Assembly (NCBI RefSeq): GCF_015624505.1
Contig: NZ_CP061379.1
Span: 1,178,001-1,242,000, forward strand
Direction of reading: 5' to 3'
Length of the DNA stretch: 64,000 nt
From: Bradyrhizobium commune
GTDB taxonomy: Bacteria > Pseudomonadota > Alphaproteobacteria > Rhizobiales > Xanthobacteraceae
Below, one piece after another: positions 37,441-46,421 of the stretch. A model generated the notes under the pieces. That model searched no databases and was not told the origin of the DNA. It was given only the letters and a program-made list of their open reading frames with translations. Position 1 is the stretch's first letter. Every line of letters begins with the position of its first letter. The position numbers were made by a program, and so were the translations under genes.

Positions 37441-38268
37441 ATGACACGCCTCTCGCTTTCTCTCGGATTTGCAGCGTTCGCTGCCATCGCTTCCGCACAG
37501 GCCGCCGAGCTCCCGGCGGAGATCAAGCAGGCGGGGGCGCTGAAACTCACGGTCAACTCGACCTACGCGCCGATGGAATATCGCGATCCCGCGAGCAACG
37601 AATTGGTCGGACTCGACATCGATCTTGCCAATGAGCTCGCCAAGCGGCTCGGCGGCCTCAAGATCGTCTGGAGCGAGACGCCGTTCGCCGAGCTGATCCC
37701 TTCGCTCCAGACCAAGCGTGCCGATTTCATCATCTCCGGCATCTCCGATCGCGCCTCGCGGCGGGAGACGGCCGATTTCGTCGATTATCTGACAACCGGG
37801 CCACAGTTCTTCGTGATGGCGGAGAGTGAAGCGAAGACTGCTGCCGATCTCTGCGGCAAGAAGGTCGGCACCACCCGCAGCACCAGCTTCCCGGTCGAGA
37901 TCGAGAAGTGGAGCAAGCAGAATTGCGAGGCGGCCGGTAAGCCGGCCATTCAATACGTGCCGGGCGAGAACTCCATCGACGTCCGCAACCAGCTCAAGCA
38001 GGGCCGCATCGACGCCGCCGTGCAGGGTAGCGAGACGCTGCCTTACGCGCAGACACAGGAGCCCGGCAAATACCGCGTCATCGGCGCGCAGTTGACCATC
38101 GGCTATCAGGGCATCATGTTCCGCAAGGATGACGCGGCGCTTCGCGAGGTGGTGACCGAAAAGCTGACCGCCATGATCGGCGACGGGGCCTACAAGGCTA
38201 TTCTCGACAAATGGGGTCTCGGTGCCAATGCAGTCACCCAGCCCATGCTGAACGCGGCGCCGCAATGA
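37441..38268 (+). CDS. Polar amino-acid ABC transporter substrate-binding protein
   Basis: The 275-residue protein has a Sec signal peptide (MTRLSLSLGFAAFAAIASA, cut near AQAAE). The mature SBP family 3 region has STYAPMEYRDPASNELVGLD, VWSETPFAELIPSLQTKRAD and GTTRSTSFPVEIEKW. It binds an amino acid or derivative in the periplasm. aaaggagctgac gives a strong Shine-Dalgarno sequence. The permease and ATPase genes follow with 4-bp overlaps. A paralogous binding domain is encoded 1.6 kb downstream (39899). Confidence 0.92.
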   Translation: MTRLSLSLGFAAFAAIASAQAAELPAEIKQAGALKLTVNSTYAPMEYRDPASNELVGLDIDLANELAKRLGGLKIVWSETPFAELIPSLQTKRADFIISGISDRASRRETADFVDYLTTGPQFFVMAESEAKTAADLCGKKVGTTRSTSFPVEIEKWSKQNCEAAGKPAIQYVPGENSIDVRNQLKQGRIDAAVQGSETLPYAQTQEPGKYRVIGAQLTIGYQGIMFRKDDAALREVVTEKLTAMIGDGAYKAILDKWGLGANAVTQPMLNAAPQ

Positions 38269-39122
38269 AGCCAGCGCCGGCACTCGCGGAGGGTTTTCCC
38301 GATCTGTCGGGAATGCGGATCGCGCGCGAGCCGCACTGGTTTCGCTGGCTCAGCGCGGGCCTGATCGTTCTCGTGCTCGCCGCGATTGCGCGCGCCTTCG
38401 CGGGCGGTCAGATCGAATGGTCCTATGTCAGCCGCTTCTTGACTGTGAAGGTAATCCTCGAAGGCATCGTCAACACCATGGTGATGGCGGTGCTGGCGAT
38501 GGCATTCGGAATCTTCCTCGGCATCGTCGTCGCGATCATGCGGCTGTCGCCCAATCCGGTGCTGAAGACGGTCGCCGCCGGCTACACCTGGCTGTTCCGC
38601 GGCACGCCGCTGATCCTGCAATTGCTGTTGTGGTTCAATCTCGCGCTGGTGTTTCCGACCATCGGCATTCCCGGCCTGTGGAGCGCGCGCGCCGTCGACG
38701 TCATGACGCCGTTTCTCGCCGCGCTGCTCGGACTCGGCATCAATCAGGGGGCCTATACGTCCGAAGTCATGCGCGCCGGCATGCTCTCGGTCGACATCGG
38801 ACAATATGAGGCGGCGCAGGCGATCGGCATGGGGCGGCTGCGCGCACTGCGCCGGATCATCCTGCCGCAGGCGATGCGCGTCGTGATCCCGCCGCTCGGC
38901 AACGAGTTCATCGGCATGGTCAAGGCGACCTCGCTTGCGAGCGTGATCCAGTATCCGGAAGTGCTGCACAACGCCGAGAACATCTACTACGCCAATTCTC
39001 GCGTGATCGAGCTCTTGATCGTGGCCGGCCTCTGGTACCTGCTCGTCGTCTCGATCCTGACGCCGCTCCAGATGCTGCTCGAACGCCGTTTTGCACGCGG
39101 CACATTGCGGCTTGCGCGATGA
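38265..39122 (+). CDS. Amino-acid ABC transporter permease
   Basis: The 285-residue protein has about five membrane helices and the His/Glu/Gln-family signature with the EAA loop [20 protein letters not shown]. The N-terminus carries an extra cytoplasmic segment and a first helix (about 35-55). [13 protein letters not shown] and [15 protein letters not shown] are typical. It would form a homodimer, as no second permease gene is present. It is coupled by 4-bp overlaps on both sides. Confidence 0.93.
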   Translation: MKPAPALAEGFPDLSGMRIAREPHWFRWLSAGLIVLVLAAIARAFAGGQIEWSYVSRFLTVKVILEGIVNTMVMAVLAMAFGIFLGIVVAIMRLSPNPVLKTVAAGYTWLFRGTPLILQLLLWFNLALVFPTIGIPGLWSARAVDVMTPFLAALLGLGINQGAYTSEVMRAGMLSVDIGQYEAAQAIGMGRLRALRRIILPQAMRVVIPPLGNEFIGMVKATSLASVIQYPEVLHNAENIYYANSRVIELLIVAGLWYLLVVSILTPLQMLLERRFARGTLRLAR

Positions 39123-39883
39123 CAAAACCCCTCGTCGCGATCCGCTCCGTCAGCAAGAACTTTGGAGAGTTCCAGGCTCTCAAAAACGTCTCGCTCGACG
39201 TCTGGCCCGGCGAGGTGATGTGCCTGATCGGCGCCTCAGGCTCCGGCAAGACCACGCTGCTTCGCTGCATCAACCAGCTTACCGCGATCGACAGCGGCGG
39301 TATCTGGCTCGACGATGAACTCCTGGGCTTGCGCGAGCAGGGCGGGCGGCTCTATCGGCTGAGCGAGTCGGAGATCGGGCGGCAGCGGCTGAAGACAGGC
39401 ATGGTGTTCCAGCGCTTCAACCTGTTTCCGCACAAGACGGCGCTCGAGAACATCACCGAAGGCCCGCTCCAGGTGCAGGGCCGCAAATCCGACGAGGTGC
39501 GCGCCGAGGCGCTTGAGCTGCTGCGTCGCGTTGGGCTTGCAGCCAAGGCCGAATCCTATCCCGCGCAGCTCTCCGGCGGCCAGCAGCAACGCGTCGCCAT
39601 TGCGCGCGCGCTCGCGATGAAACCGATGCTGATGCTGTTCGACGAGCCGACCAGCGCACTCGATCCGGAGCTCGTCGGCGAGGTGCTTGCCGTCATGAAG
39701 GAGCTGGCGAAGAGCGGCATGACCATGATGGTGGTGACGCACGAGCTCGGCTTTGCCCGCGAGGTCGCCGACCGCGTCGTCTACATGGACCAGGGCGCGA
39801 TCGTCGAGCAGGGCCGCGCCACGGACGTGTTGGGCGCGCCGAGCGAGGAGCGCACCAAGGCATTTCTTTCGGCTGTGATCTGA
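39119..39883 (+). CDS. Amino-acid ABC transporter ATP-binding protein
   Basis: The 254-residue ATPase has Walker [13 protein letters not shown]-loop [12 protein letters not shown], signature [15 protein letters not shown], Walker [14 protein letters not shown] and the H-loop [12 protein letters not shown]. It powers the adjacent permease at the cytoplasmic membrane. It is closely related in motif pattern to glutamine/polar amino-acid transporters. It is the last core transporter gene before the fused binding protein. Confidence 0.95.
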   Translation: MTKPLVAIRSVSKNFGEFQALKNVSLDVWPGEVMCLIGASGSGKTTLLRCINQLTAIDSGGIWLDDELLGLREQGGRLYRLSESEIGRQRLKTGMVFQRFNLFPHKTALENITEGPLQVQGRKSDEVRAEALELLRRVGLAAKAESYPAQLSGGQQQRVAIARALAMKPMLMLFDEPTSALDPELVGEVLAVMKELAKSGMTMMVVTHELGFAREVADRVVYMDQGAIVEQGRATDVLGAPSEERTKAFLSAVI

Positions 39884-39898
39884 CATGGGGACGTGCTG

Positions 39899-41599
39899 AT
39901 GAAGAGAGTTTTGATCGCTGCGGCGCTGATCGGCACCATGAGTGCGTCGGCTTTGGGTGGCGAGGCTTGGGCGATCGAGCTGCCGGCGGAGATTGCCAAG
40001 CGCGGCAGCGTCAAGGTCGCGCTGGTGCCGAACTACCCGCCGATGGAGTTCCGCGATCCCGCCACCAACGCGCTGTCCGGCTTCGACATCGATCTCGGTG
40101 AAGCGATTGGCCGCAAGCTCGGCGTCAAGATCGAATGGCAGGAGACGAGCTTCGACCAGTTCATGCCGTCGATCTCGACCGGCCGTGTCGATGCGATCCT
40201 GTCGGGCTTCACCGACTACGCCAGCCGGCACGAGACCGCGTCTTTCGTCGACTATCTCAAGAGCGGCCCGCGCTTCTTCGTGCAGCAATCGCGCGCGGCC
40301 GAGTTCAAGGACATGGCCGCGCTCTGCGGCAAGAAGGTCGGCGCCAGCCGCCGCACCAAATTTCCGGGCGAGATCGCGGCGTGGAGCGAGAAGAATTGCG
40401 CCAGTAATCAGATTCAGTTCGTCGGAACCGACGGCTCGGCCGATGCCCGCACCCAGCTCAAGCAGGGCCGGATCGATGCCGCCGTCCAGGGCAACGAGAC
40501 GCTGCCTTATATCATGGACCTCGAGCCCGGCGCGTACATGCCGGTCGGCGACCCCATCTCCTCGCAATTCACCGGCATCGCCATTCCGGTCAAGGAAACG
40601 GCGCTTCAGCAGGCGATGCTGGAGGCGGTCGATGCGCTGATCGCCGACGGCACCTACAAGACCCTGCTTGCCAAGTGGAAACTGACCGACAACGCAATCG
40701 AAAGGCAGCCATCAATGCTGGACAGTAAGGCCCTCCAGAGCATCCCGCTCACCCCAGCCAACACGGCGGATCCCGCGCCGGAATATCCCTGGCCCGAGCC
40801 GTACACTTCGGCGATGTTCCTGTCGTTCGACGTCGACGCCGAGAGCGCGTGGACCAGCAAGGACGCGGTGCACGCGCAGCGGCTCATCACCATGAGCTAT
40901 GGCGGCTATGAGGCGCGCGTCGGCACGCCGAAGCTCCTGGAGCTGCTCGACCGGCTCGACCTCAAGGCGACCTTCTTTGTCACGGGATGGTCGGTCGATG
41001 CGCATCCGGCGATGGCGGAATCCATCCTCAAGGCCGGCCACGAGATCGGCCATCACGGCTATCACCATCTCTTGCCCGATCCCGGCGATCCCTGGATCGA
41101 GGAGGAGCTGGAACGCGGCTTCGAGGCTCTGAAGCGCCGGCTCGGCGTCAGGCCGATCGGATATCGCGCGCCCTATGGCGAGTTCACCGAGGAGCTGCGC
41201 GTCGCGCTGGTGCGCCACGGCATCGTCTACACATCTTCTTTCCGCGATGATGTGCGGCCATACCGACATCGCCTCGCCGACGGCAAACCCGGCACGATCG
41301 AGCTGCCCGTGACTGCGAGCTATGACGACTGGATGCACGGCCTCTCCGCGCGCTTCAGCCCGCGCTCGATCTTCCCCAAGGAGCATGTGCTGTCGCTGTG
41401 GAAGGACGAGCTCGACGAAGTGCGCGACTGGGGCGCGATGGTGACGACCGTGCTGCATCCGCAGTGCAGCGGCCGTCCGATGCGGCTGCGTCTGCTGCGT
41501 GAGTTCCTGACCTACGCAAAGTCGTGTCCGGATGTCTGGATCACCACCGGCGAGAAGATCGCGCAAAACTTCCTGCGCCACGAGGCCGGTAACCGCTGA
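39899..41599 (+). CDS. Fused ABC substrate-binding protein and polysaccharide-deacetylase-family enzyme
   Basis: The 566-residue frame starts at ATG 39899 (GGGG 8 bp upstream) with a Sec signal (ending near GGEAWAIE). Residues about 25-272 form an SBP family 3 domain like that of the gene at 37441 (PNYPPMEFRDPATNALSGFD). It runs without a stop into a complete deacetylase-family domain from residue 273 (MLDSKALQS), with SFDVDAESAW, HEIGHHGYHHL, YRAPYGEF and VLHPQCSGRP. These resemble PuuE allantoinase and H. pylori PgdA. The second half is about 294 residues, a normal size, and has an internal ATG at 40715 with weak aaagg. The fusion may be real or reflect a lost stop. Confidence 0.82.
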   Translation: MKRVLIAAALIGTMSASALGGEAWAIELPAEIAKRGSVKVALVPNYPPMEFRDPATNALSGFDIDLGEAIGRKLGVKIEWQETSFDQFMPSISTGRVDAILSGFTDYASRHETASFVDYLKSGPRFFVQQSRAAEFKDMAALCGKKVGASRRTKFPGEIAAWSEKNCASNQIQFVGTDGSADARTQLKQGRIDAAVQGNETLPYIMDLEPGAYMPVGDPISSQFTGIAIPVKETALQQAMLEAVDALIADGTYKTLLAKWKLTDNAIERQPSMLDSKALQSIPLTPANTADPAPEYPWPEPYTSAMFLSFDVDAESAWTSKDAVHAQRLITMSYGGYEARVGTPKLLELLDRLDLKATFFVTGWSVDAHPAMAESILKAGHEIGHHGYHHLLPDPGDPWIEEELERGFEALKRRLGVRPIGYRAPYGEFTEELRVALVRHGIVYTSSFRDDVRPYRHRLADGKPGTIELPVTASYDDWMHGLSARFSPRSIFPKEHVLSLWKDELDEVRDWGAMVTTVLHPQCSGRPMRLRLLREFLTYAKSCPDVWITTGEKIAQNFLRHEAGNR

Positions 41600-41607
41600 G
41601 TGCCACC

Positions 41608-42258
41608 ATGACCCGCATCCTCGTCATCAACCCCAACTCCTCCGCGTCCGTGACGGCGGCGATCGACGACGCGGTTGCGCCGCTGCGCATCGCCGGCGGA
41701 CCTGACATCGAGGTGGTCGGCCTTGCCGAGGGACCGCCAAGCATCAGCTCGCAGCGGGATGCCGATAGTGTGGTCATGCCGCTATTGAACCGCGTGTCGC
41801 GCGACAATGCCGATGCTTTCGTGCTCGCCTGTTTCAGCGATCCCGGCCTGCATGCGGTGCGTGAGGCAGCCGATGGTCGTCCGGTGCTGGGCATCGCCGA
41901 ATGCGGCATCTTTCGCGCGCTGATGCTGGGCGAACGGTTCGGCATCATCGCGCTGTCGCCGTCGAGCATCCGCCGCCAGCAGCGCATGGCGCGGTTGATG
42001 GGCGTCGACAGCCGTTATGCCGGCAGCTGGTCGGTCGGCGCGAGTGCGGCGGAAACGGCCGGCGCCGATATCCGCGGCCGGTTGATCGAAGCCGGTCGCG
42101 CCCTGGTCACGCAATGCCGCGCCGACGTCGTGGTGATGGGCTGCGCCGGCATGGCGTCGCACCGCGCTGCGATTGCAGATGCGATCGGCGTGCCCGTGGT
42201 CGAGCCGGCGCAGCAGGCGGTGGCCGCCGCGATCGGCGCGGTCTTGTTGAACAGGTAA
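41608..42258 (+). CDS. Hydantoin racemase-like Asp/Glu racemase
   Basis: The 216-residue protein belongs to the Asp/Glu/hydantoin racemase family: MTRILVINPNSSASVT at the start and two cysteines, C75 in LACFSDPG and C179 in VMGCAGM, as the proton donor and acceptor pair. Known members interconvert D- and L-5-substituted hydantoins. It starts 8 bp after the fused gene and supports a ureide/hydantoin pathway together with the carbamoylase at 36440. Confidence 0.85.
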   Translation: MTRILVINPNSSASVTAAIDDAVAPLRIAGGPDIEVVGLAEGPPSISSQRDADSVVMPLLNRVSRDNADAFVLACFSDPGLHAVREAADGRPVLGIAECGIFRALMLGERFGIIALSPSSIRRQQRMARLMGVDSRYAGSWSVGASAAETAGADIRGRLIEAGRALVTQCRADVVVMGCAGMASHRAAIADAIGVPVVEPAQQAVAAAIGAVLLNR

Positions 42259-42281
42259 GATCCCTTCAGGAGCCTCTCGCA

Positions 42282-43865
42282 ATGCCTATCTCCCGCCGCT
42301 CGCTCCTCAAGGCTGCCGCCGCAGTGCCAGCGCTTTCGCTGCCAGGCATCGTCCGCGCCGAAGTGCAGAGTACGTTGCGCTTCATCCCCGTGATCGATCT
42401 CGCTTTCGTCGATCCCATCTATTCCACTGCGCAGGTGTCGCGAAACCACGGCTTCATGGTCTACGACACGCTCTATGGCATGAGCGCCTCGCTCCAGGTC
42501 TCGCCGCAGATGCTGTCGGGTCACACCATCTCCGGTGACGGGCTGCAATGGGACCTCAGCTTGCGCGACGGCCTGTTCTGGCACGACGGCGAGCGCGTGC
42601 TGGCGCGCGATTGCGTCGCCAGCATCCGGCGCTGGGCCGCGCGCGACGGCTTTGGCGGCGAGCTGATGGCGGCGACCGCCGAACTATCAGCCGCCGACGA
42701 CCGTACCATCCGCTTCCGTCTCAAGCGCCCGTTCCCGCTGTTGCCGCAAGCGCTCGGCAAGGCCGCGATCAACGCCTGCTTCATGATGCCGGAGCGGCTG
42801 GCGAGCCAGGACCCGTTCAAGCCACTGACCGAAGTCATCGGCAGCGGCCCGTTCCGCTATCTCGCCGACGAGCGCGTGCAGGGCGCCCGCAACGCCTATG
42901 CCAAATTCGACCGCTACCAGCCCCGCACCGACGGCAAGCCGGATTGGACCGCGGGTCCGAAGATCGTGCACTACGACCGCGTGGTCTGGACCACCACGCC
43001 CGATGCCGGCACCGGCGTCGCCGCGCTCCAAACCGGCGAGCAGGACTGGCAGGAGACCACGCCGCATGATCTGTTGCCGATCATCAAGGCCGCCGGCGAC
43101 ATCGAGACGCGGATTCTCGATCCGCGAGGCTACGCCTGCATGCTGCGCCTCAACCACCTCCAACCGCCGTTCGACAATCCCGCGATCCGCCGCGCGCTGC
43201 TGGGTGCGATCGACCAGTCCGCCTTCATGACGGCGGTGGCCGGTACCGATCCGGCCTTTCAGGTCTCGCCGATCGGCTATTTCGCCCCTGGCACGCCGAT
43301 GGCGAGCGATGTCGGTCTCGACGTGTTCCGCGGCCCGCACGACTACGCCAAGGTCAAAGCCGATCTGAAGGCCGCCGGCTACAATGGCGAGAAGATCGTG
43401 CTGCTCGTCCCCACCAATTCGCTGGCGCAGAAGCCGCTCGGCGAGATCGCGGTCGACAGCCTGCGCAAGGCCGGCATGAACGTCGAATATGCCGGACTCG
43501 ATTTCGCCGTGGTGCTGCAACGCCAGCTCAAGAAAGACCCGATCGGGCAGGGTGGCTGGAGTGCTGCGGTCGGCAATTGGCAGGGCATCGACTGGCTCAA
43601 CCCGGCCGGCAACACCAACATCCGCGGCGAGGGCAAGGTCGCCGGCTGGTATGCGAGCGAGAAGATGGGGCCCTTGCGCAGCCAGTGGCTGGCGGCCTCC
43701 GAGCTCGCCGAGCAGCAACGCATCTGCCGCGAGATTCAGGCGCTGGCCTTCGAGGAAATCCCCTATATTCCGATCGGGCTGTACAAGCAGCCGACCGCCT
43801 ATCGCAAAGCCATCACCGGCATTCTCGATGGCACCGCCGTCTTCTGGAACGTACGCCCCGCATGA
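42282..43865 (+). CDS. Orphan SBP family 5 (peptide-type) ABC substrate-binding protein
   Basis: The 527-residue protein has a twin-arginine-like leader (MPISRRSLLKAAAAVPALSL). The mature part carries SBP_bac_5 signatures: GLQWDLSLRDGLFWHDGERV, VIGSGPFRYLADERV and AIRRALLGAIDQ. The family binds peptides, opines or other bulky solutes. No cognate permease or ATPase gene follows; instead the next gene is an amidohydrolase, coupled by a 4-bp overlap. It may use a distant transporter. Confidence 0.9.
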   Translation: MPISRRSLLKAAAAVPALSLPGIVRAEVQSTLRFIPVIDLAFVDPIYSTAQVSRNHGFMVYDTLYGMSASLQVSPQMLSGHTISGDGLQWDLSLRDGLFWHDGERVLARDCVASIRRWAARDGFGGELMAATAELSAADDRTIRFRLKRPFPLLPQALGKAAINACFMMPERLASQDPFKPLTEVIGSGPFRYLADERVQGARNAYAKFDRYQPRTDGKPDWTAGPKIVHYDRVVWTTTPDAGTGVAALQTGEQDWQETTPHDLLPIIKAAGDIETRILDPRGYACMLRLNHLQPPFDNPAIRRALLGAIDQSAFMTAVAGTDPAFQVSPIGYFAPGTPMASDVGLDVFRGPHDYAKVKADLKAAGYNGEKIVLLVPTNSLAQKPLGEIAVDSLRKAGMNVEYAGLDFAVVLQRQLKKDPIGQGGWSAAVGNWQGIDWLNPAGNTNIRGEGKVAGWYASEKMGPLRSQWLAASELAEQQRICREIQALAFEEIPYIPIGLYKQPTAYRKAITGILDGTAVFWNVRPA

Positions 43866-45235
43866 GCACCACAGCAATCTTCGGCAGCTATGTGCTGTCA
43901 CGCAAAAACGGTGCGCAGGATGTCTTGCGCGACCATTGGGTTCTGGTTGAAGGCAAAAAGATCGTGGCAGTCACGCGCGACAAGCCGCGCGCGGACGAGG
44001 TCTACGACCGCCCCGGCCGCTTCGTGCTGCCGGGCCTCTTGAACCTGCACAATCACTGCTTCTCCGAGGCAGTCGCGCGCAGCCATAGCGAGGACGGCAA
44101 CGGCCGCAAGAACAACCAGAGCATCGTCTACACGGTGCTGCTGCCGCTCACCAAGCGCGGCGCGGAAATCCTGTCGGCGGAGGAGCGCCTCGCAGTGGCG
44201 CGGCTCGGCATTCTCCAGCTGCTCAAGGGCGGCGCCACCACGGTGATGGAGCCGTTCCGCAATTCGATTCCGGAAATGTTCGACGCCGCGGACGAGATGG
44301 GCATCCGCTTCTACGGCGCGCCCTATCTGTTCTCGACCTCCGATGCCAAGGCCGGCGCCGACGGCGTGGTTCGCTATTCCGGCGATGACGGCACCGCCGA
44401 CATGGCGACCTGGGATGCGCTCTATCAGCGCTGGAACAATCGTGGCGACGGCCGCATCAGCCTCGCCATGAGCCCGCATGCTACCGACACCTGCGGTCCC
44501 GATCTCTTGAAGGCCTGCGCCACGCGGGCGCGTGAGCTCGGCGTGCCCATCACGACGCACATGGCGCAGAGCCGCGCGGAGGTCGAGACCATCGGCAAGC
44601 GCTATGGCGGCCGCACGCCGGCGGAGTATTTGGACTGGCTCGGCCTGCTCGCGCCCGATCTCATGGCGGCGCACTGCATGTTCAGCAGCGACGAGGATCT
44701 CAAGCTGATGGCCGCGCGCGGCATGACCGTCCTGAATTGTCCGCGCGTGTTCGCACGCGCCGGCGTCACTGCGGCTTTCAGCCGCTTCGCCGAGCATGGC
44801 GTGCGCACCGTGGTCGGCACCGACGGCTACAACATGGACCTGCTCGGCGAGCTCAACGCGGCCTCGCTGATCTCCAAGGTCACCTCGGCGCGCGCCGATG
44901 TCGCGAACTCGCCGGAGCTGATCGAGGCGAACACGGCAGTCGCCGCCGACGTGATCAAGCGGCCCGACCTCGGCCGGATCGAGCCCGGCGCGACCGCAGA
45001 CCTCACCGTCGTCGATCTCACCCATCCGCACCTCCAGCCGCTGTTCGATCCGCGCCGCGCGTTGATCGCGCTCGCCAACCGCGCCAATATCGATCAGGTC
45101 ATGGTCGACGGCCGCGTGCTGGTCGATGCCGGCCGCTATCTCGGCGCGGACGAAGCGGCGATCACGGCCGCCGGCACCGCCGCGATCGGCAAGATCTGGG
45201 ACTTGCCGGAGGCGCAGGCGGCGTTCAACGGCTGA
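43862..45235 (+). CDS. Atz/Trz-type amidohydrolase (cytosine/triazine deaminase-like)
   Basis: The 457-residue protein has metal-dependent amidohydrolase motifs: PGLLNLHNHCFSEA (HxH), SPHATDTCGP, THMAQSRAEVE, AHCMF and GTDGYNMDLL with the catalytic aspartate. The TVVDLTHPHLQPL tail is typical of the AtzF/TrzN-like branch that deaminates guanine, cytosine, triazines or related amidines. Its start overlaps the SBP stop by 4 bp, so the imported solute is probably its substrate. Its stop overlaps the convergent LysR gene by 11 bp. Confidence 0.88.
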   Translation: MSTTAIFGSYVLSRKNGAQDVLRDHWVLVEGKKIVAVTRDKPRADEVYDRPGRFVLPGLLNLHNHCFSEAVARSHSEDGNGRKNNQSIVYTVLLPLTKRGAEILSAEERLAVARLGILQLLKGGATTVMEPFRNSIPEMFDAADEMGIRFYGAPYLFSTSDAKAGADGVVRYSGDDGTADMATWDALYQRWNNRGDGRISLAMSPHATDTCGPDLLKACATRARELGVPITTHMAQSRAEVETIGKRYGGRTPAEYLDWLGLLAPDLMAAHCMFSSDEDLKLMAARGMTVLNCPRVFARAGVTAAFSRFAEHGVRTVVGTDGYNMDLLGELNAASLISKVTSARADVANSPELIEANTAVAADVIKRPDLGRIEPGATADLTVVDLTHPHLQPLFDPRRALIALANRANIDQVMVDGRVLVDAGRYLGADEAAITAAGTAAIGKIWDLPEAQAAFNG

Positions 45236-46148
45236 TCGCAGCCTCGGGCAGGTCGTCAAATTCGGCGAGTGCCTTGCGCACGGTCTCGACGAAATCCAGC
45301 GCCATCGGCGAGGCGCTGCGTTGCGCCGGAAAGACCGCGGAGAATTCGAAGTCGATGCGCGGCCGAAAGCGGCGCGCGACAATGCCGCGGGTGGAAAATT
45401 CCTGCGCGGTGAAGGGATCGCAGATGGCGACGCCAAGTCCGGATGACACCATGCCGCACATGATCTCCGACAGTGTGGTCTCGACCCTGAGCACGCGCCG
45501 GACATCGTGGCGGTGGAACACCTGGTCGACGAGATGCCGGCTCGACGTTCCCGCCGACAGCGAGATGAAGGTCTCGCCCTCGAAATCGCGCGGCTCCAGC
45601 ACTTCCCTTTCTGCAAGGCGATGACCGGTCGGTAGCACCGCAACGCGCGCCGGCGCGGGCAGTCTTTGGCTCGGCAAGCCGGAATGCGCGATCGGCACCT
45701 CGGCAAAGCCGACGTCGCATTGGTTGTTCAGCACCCAATCGACCACGATCGGCGAGATCACGCCGAAAAAGGCGAGGTTGAGGTTCGGCCGCTCTTTCAA
45801 AAAATGCCCGGTGAGCCGCGGCAGATATCCGTTCGAGAGCGCCGGGAGTGCTGCGATCCGCAGCGAGCCGGTGCGGCGGCCGCGGATTTCCTCCGCCGCT
45901 GCGGTGATGCGTTCGAGACCGACGAAGGAGCGCTCCACTTCCGTATAAAGCGCCACCGCCGCCGCGGTCGGCACCAGGCCGGTGCCGCGCCGCTCGAACA
46001 GCTCCATCTTCAACAGCGCCTGGAGGTCGCGCAGTAACCGGCTGACCGCCGGCTGCGTCACGGTCATCAGCGCCGCCGCCTCGGTCACGCTGCCCGTGAG
46101 CATTGTCGCGCGGAAGGCCTCCACCTGCCGCGAATTGATCCGGGCCAT
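45225..46148 (-). CDS. LysR-family transcriptional regulator
   Basis: The 307-residue protein has the LysR HTH (MARINSRQVEAFRATMLTGS, then VTQPAVSRLLRDL) and an effector domain with LPALSNGYLPRL. The ATG at 46148 is preferred over 46160 because only it has a purine-rich upstream segment. It is convergent with the amidohydrolase gene and divergent from the PotF-like ABC operon, and may control both. Effectors are unknown; a nitrogenous solute is likely by context. Confidence 0.9.
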   Translation of the reverse strand: MARINSRQVEAFRATMLTGSVTEAAALMTVTQPAVSRLLRDLQALLKMELFERRGTGLVPTAAAVALYTEVERSFVGLERITAAAEEIRGRRTGSLRIAALPALSNGYLPRLTGHFLKERPNLNLAFFGVISPIVVDWVLNNQCDVGFAEVPIAHSGLPSQRLPAPARVAVLPTGHRLAEREVLEPRDFEGETFISLSAGTSSRHLVDQVFHRHDVRRVLRVETTLSEIMCGMVSSGLGVAICDPFTAQEFSTRGIVARRFRPRIDFEFSAVFPAQRSASPMALDFVETVRKALAEFDDLPEAAISR

Positions 46149-46260
46149 GCCCAATTCCATTCATAACATTTAAGCATGCAGAGGATGCCATTATTCATTG
46201 GACGACGGAAGCCGGGGTTTGCGATCTTTTTCATCAGGACTGGAGACAGCCCGCTTTTTC

Positions 46261-46288
46261 GGCAGATTGGAGGGATTCGAACCTCCGG
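46261..46288 (-). other. tRNA 3'-end-like fragment
   Basis: On the minus strand the sequence reads CCGGAGGTTCGAATCCCTCC and then AATCTGCC. GGTTCGAATCC is the hallmark of a tRNA T-arm, and an acceptor-like tail follows. No matching 5' acceptor, D-arm or anticodon arm was found in the adjoining 100 bp, so this is not a complete tRNA. It may be an attachment-site relic or chance. Confidence 0.4.
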
Positions 46289-46421
46289 ATCGCGCCAAAG
46301 CCCGCCGAGCAGGGGCCGGAGCCCTGTCCGTGGAAGGGATTGGCGCGGAAGGAGAAGCGGAAGGCGCCTCAGTCAGGATTTGTCGGCACGTCACCTCATC
46401 CCGGTATGGAGATCGGACCAC

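Noticed and set aside
46200..46421. Riboswitch in the leader of the PotF-like gene
   Set aside because: The leader has a tRNA-like fragment and GC-rich segments, but no match to glycine, SAM or guanidine aptamer cores was recognised.
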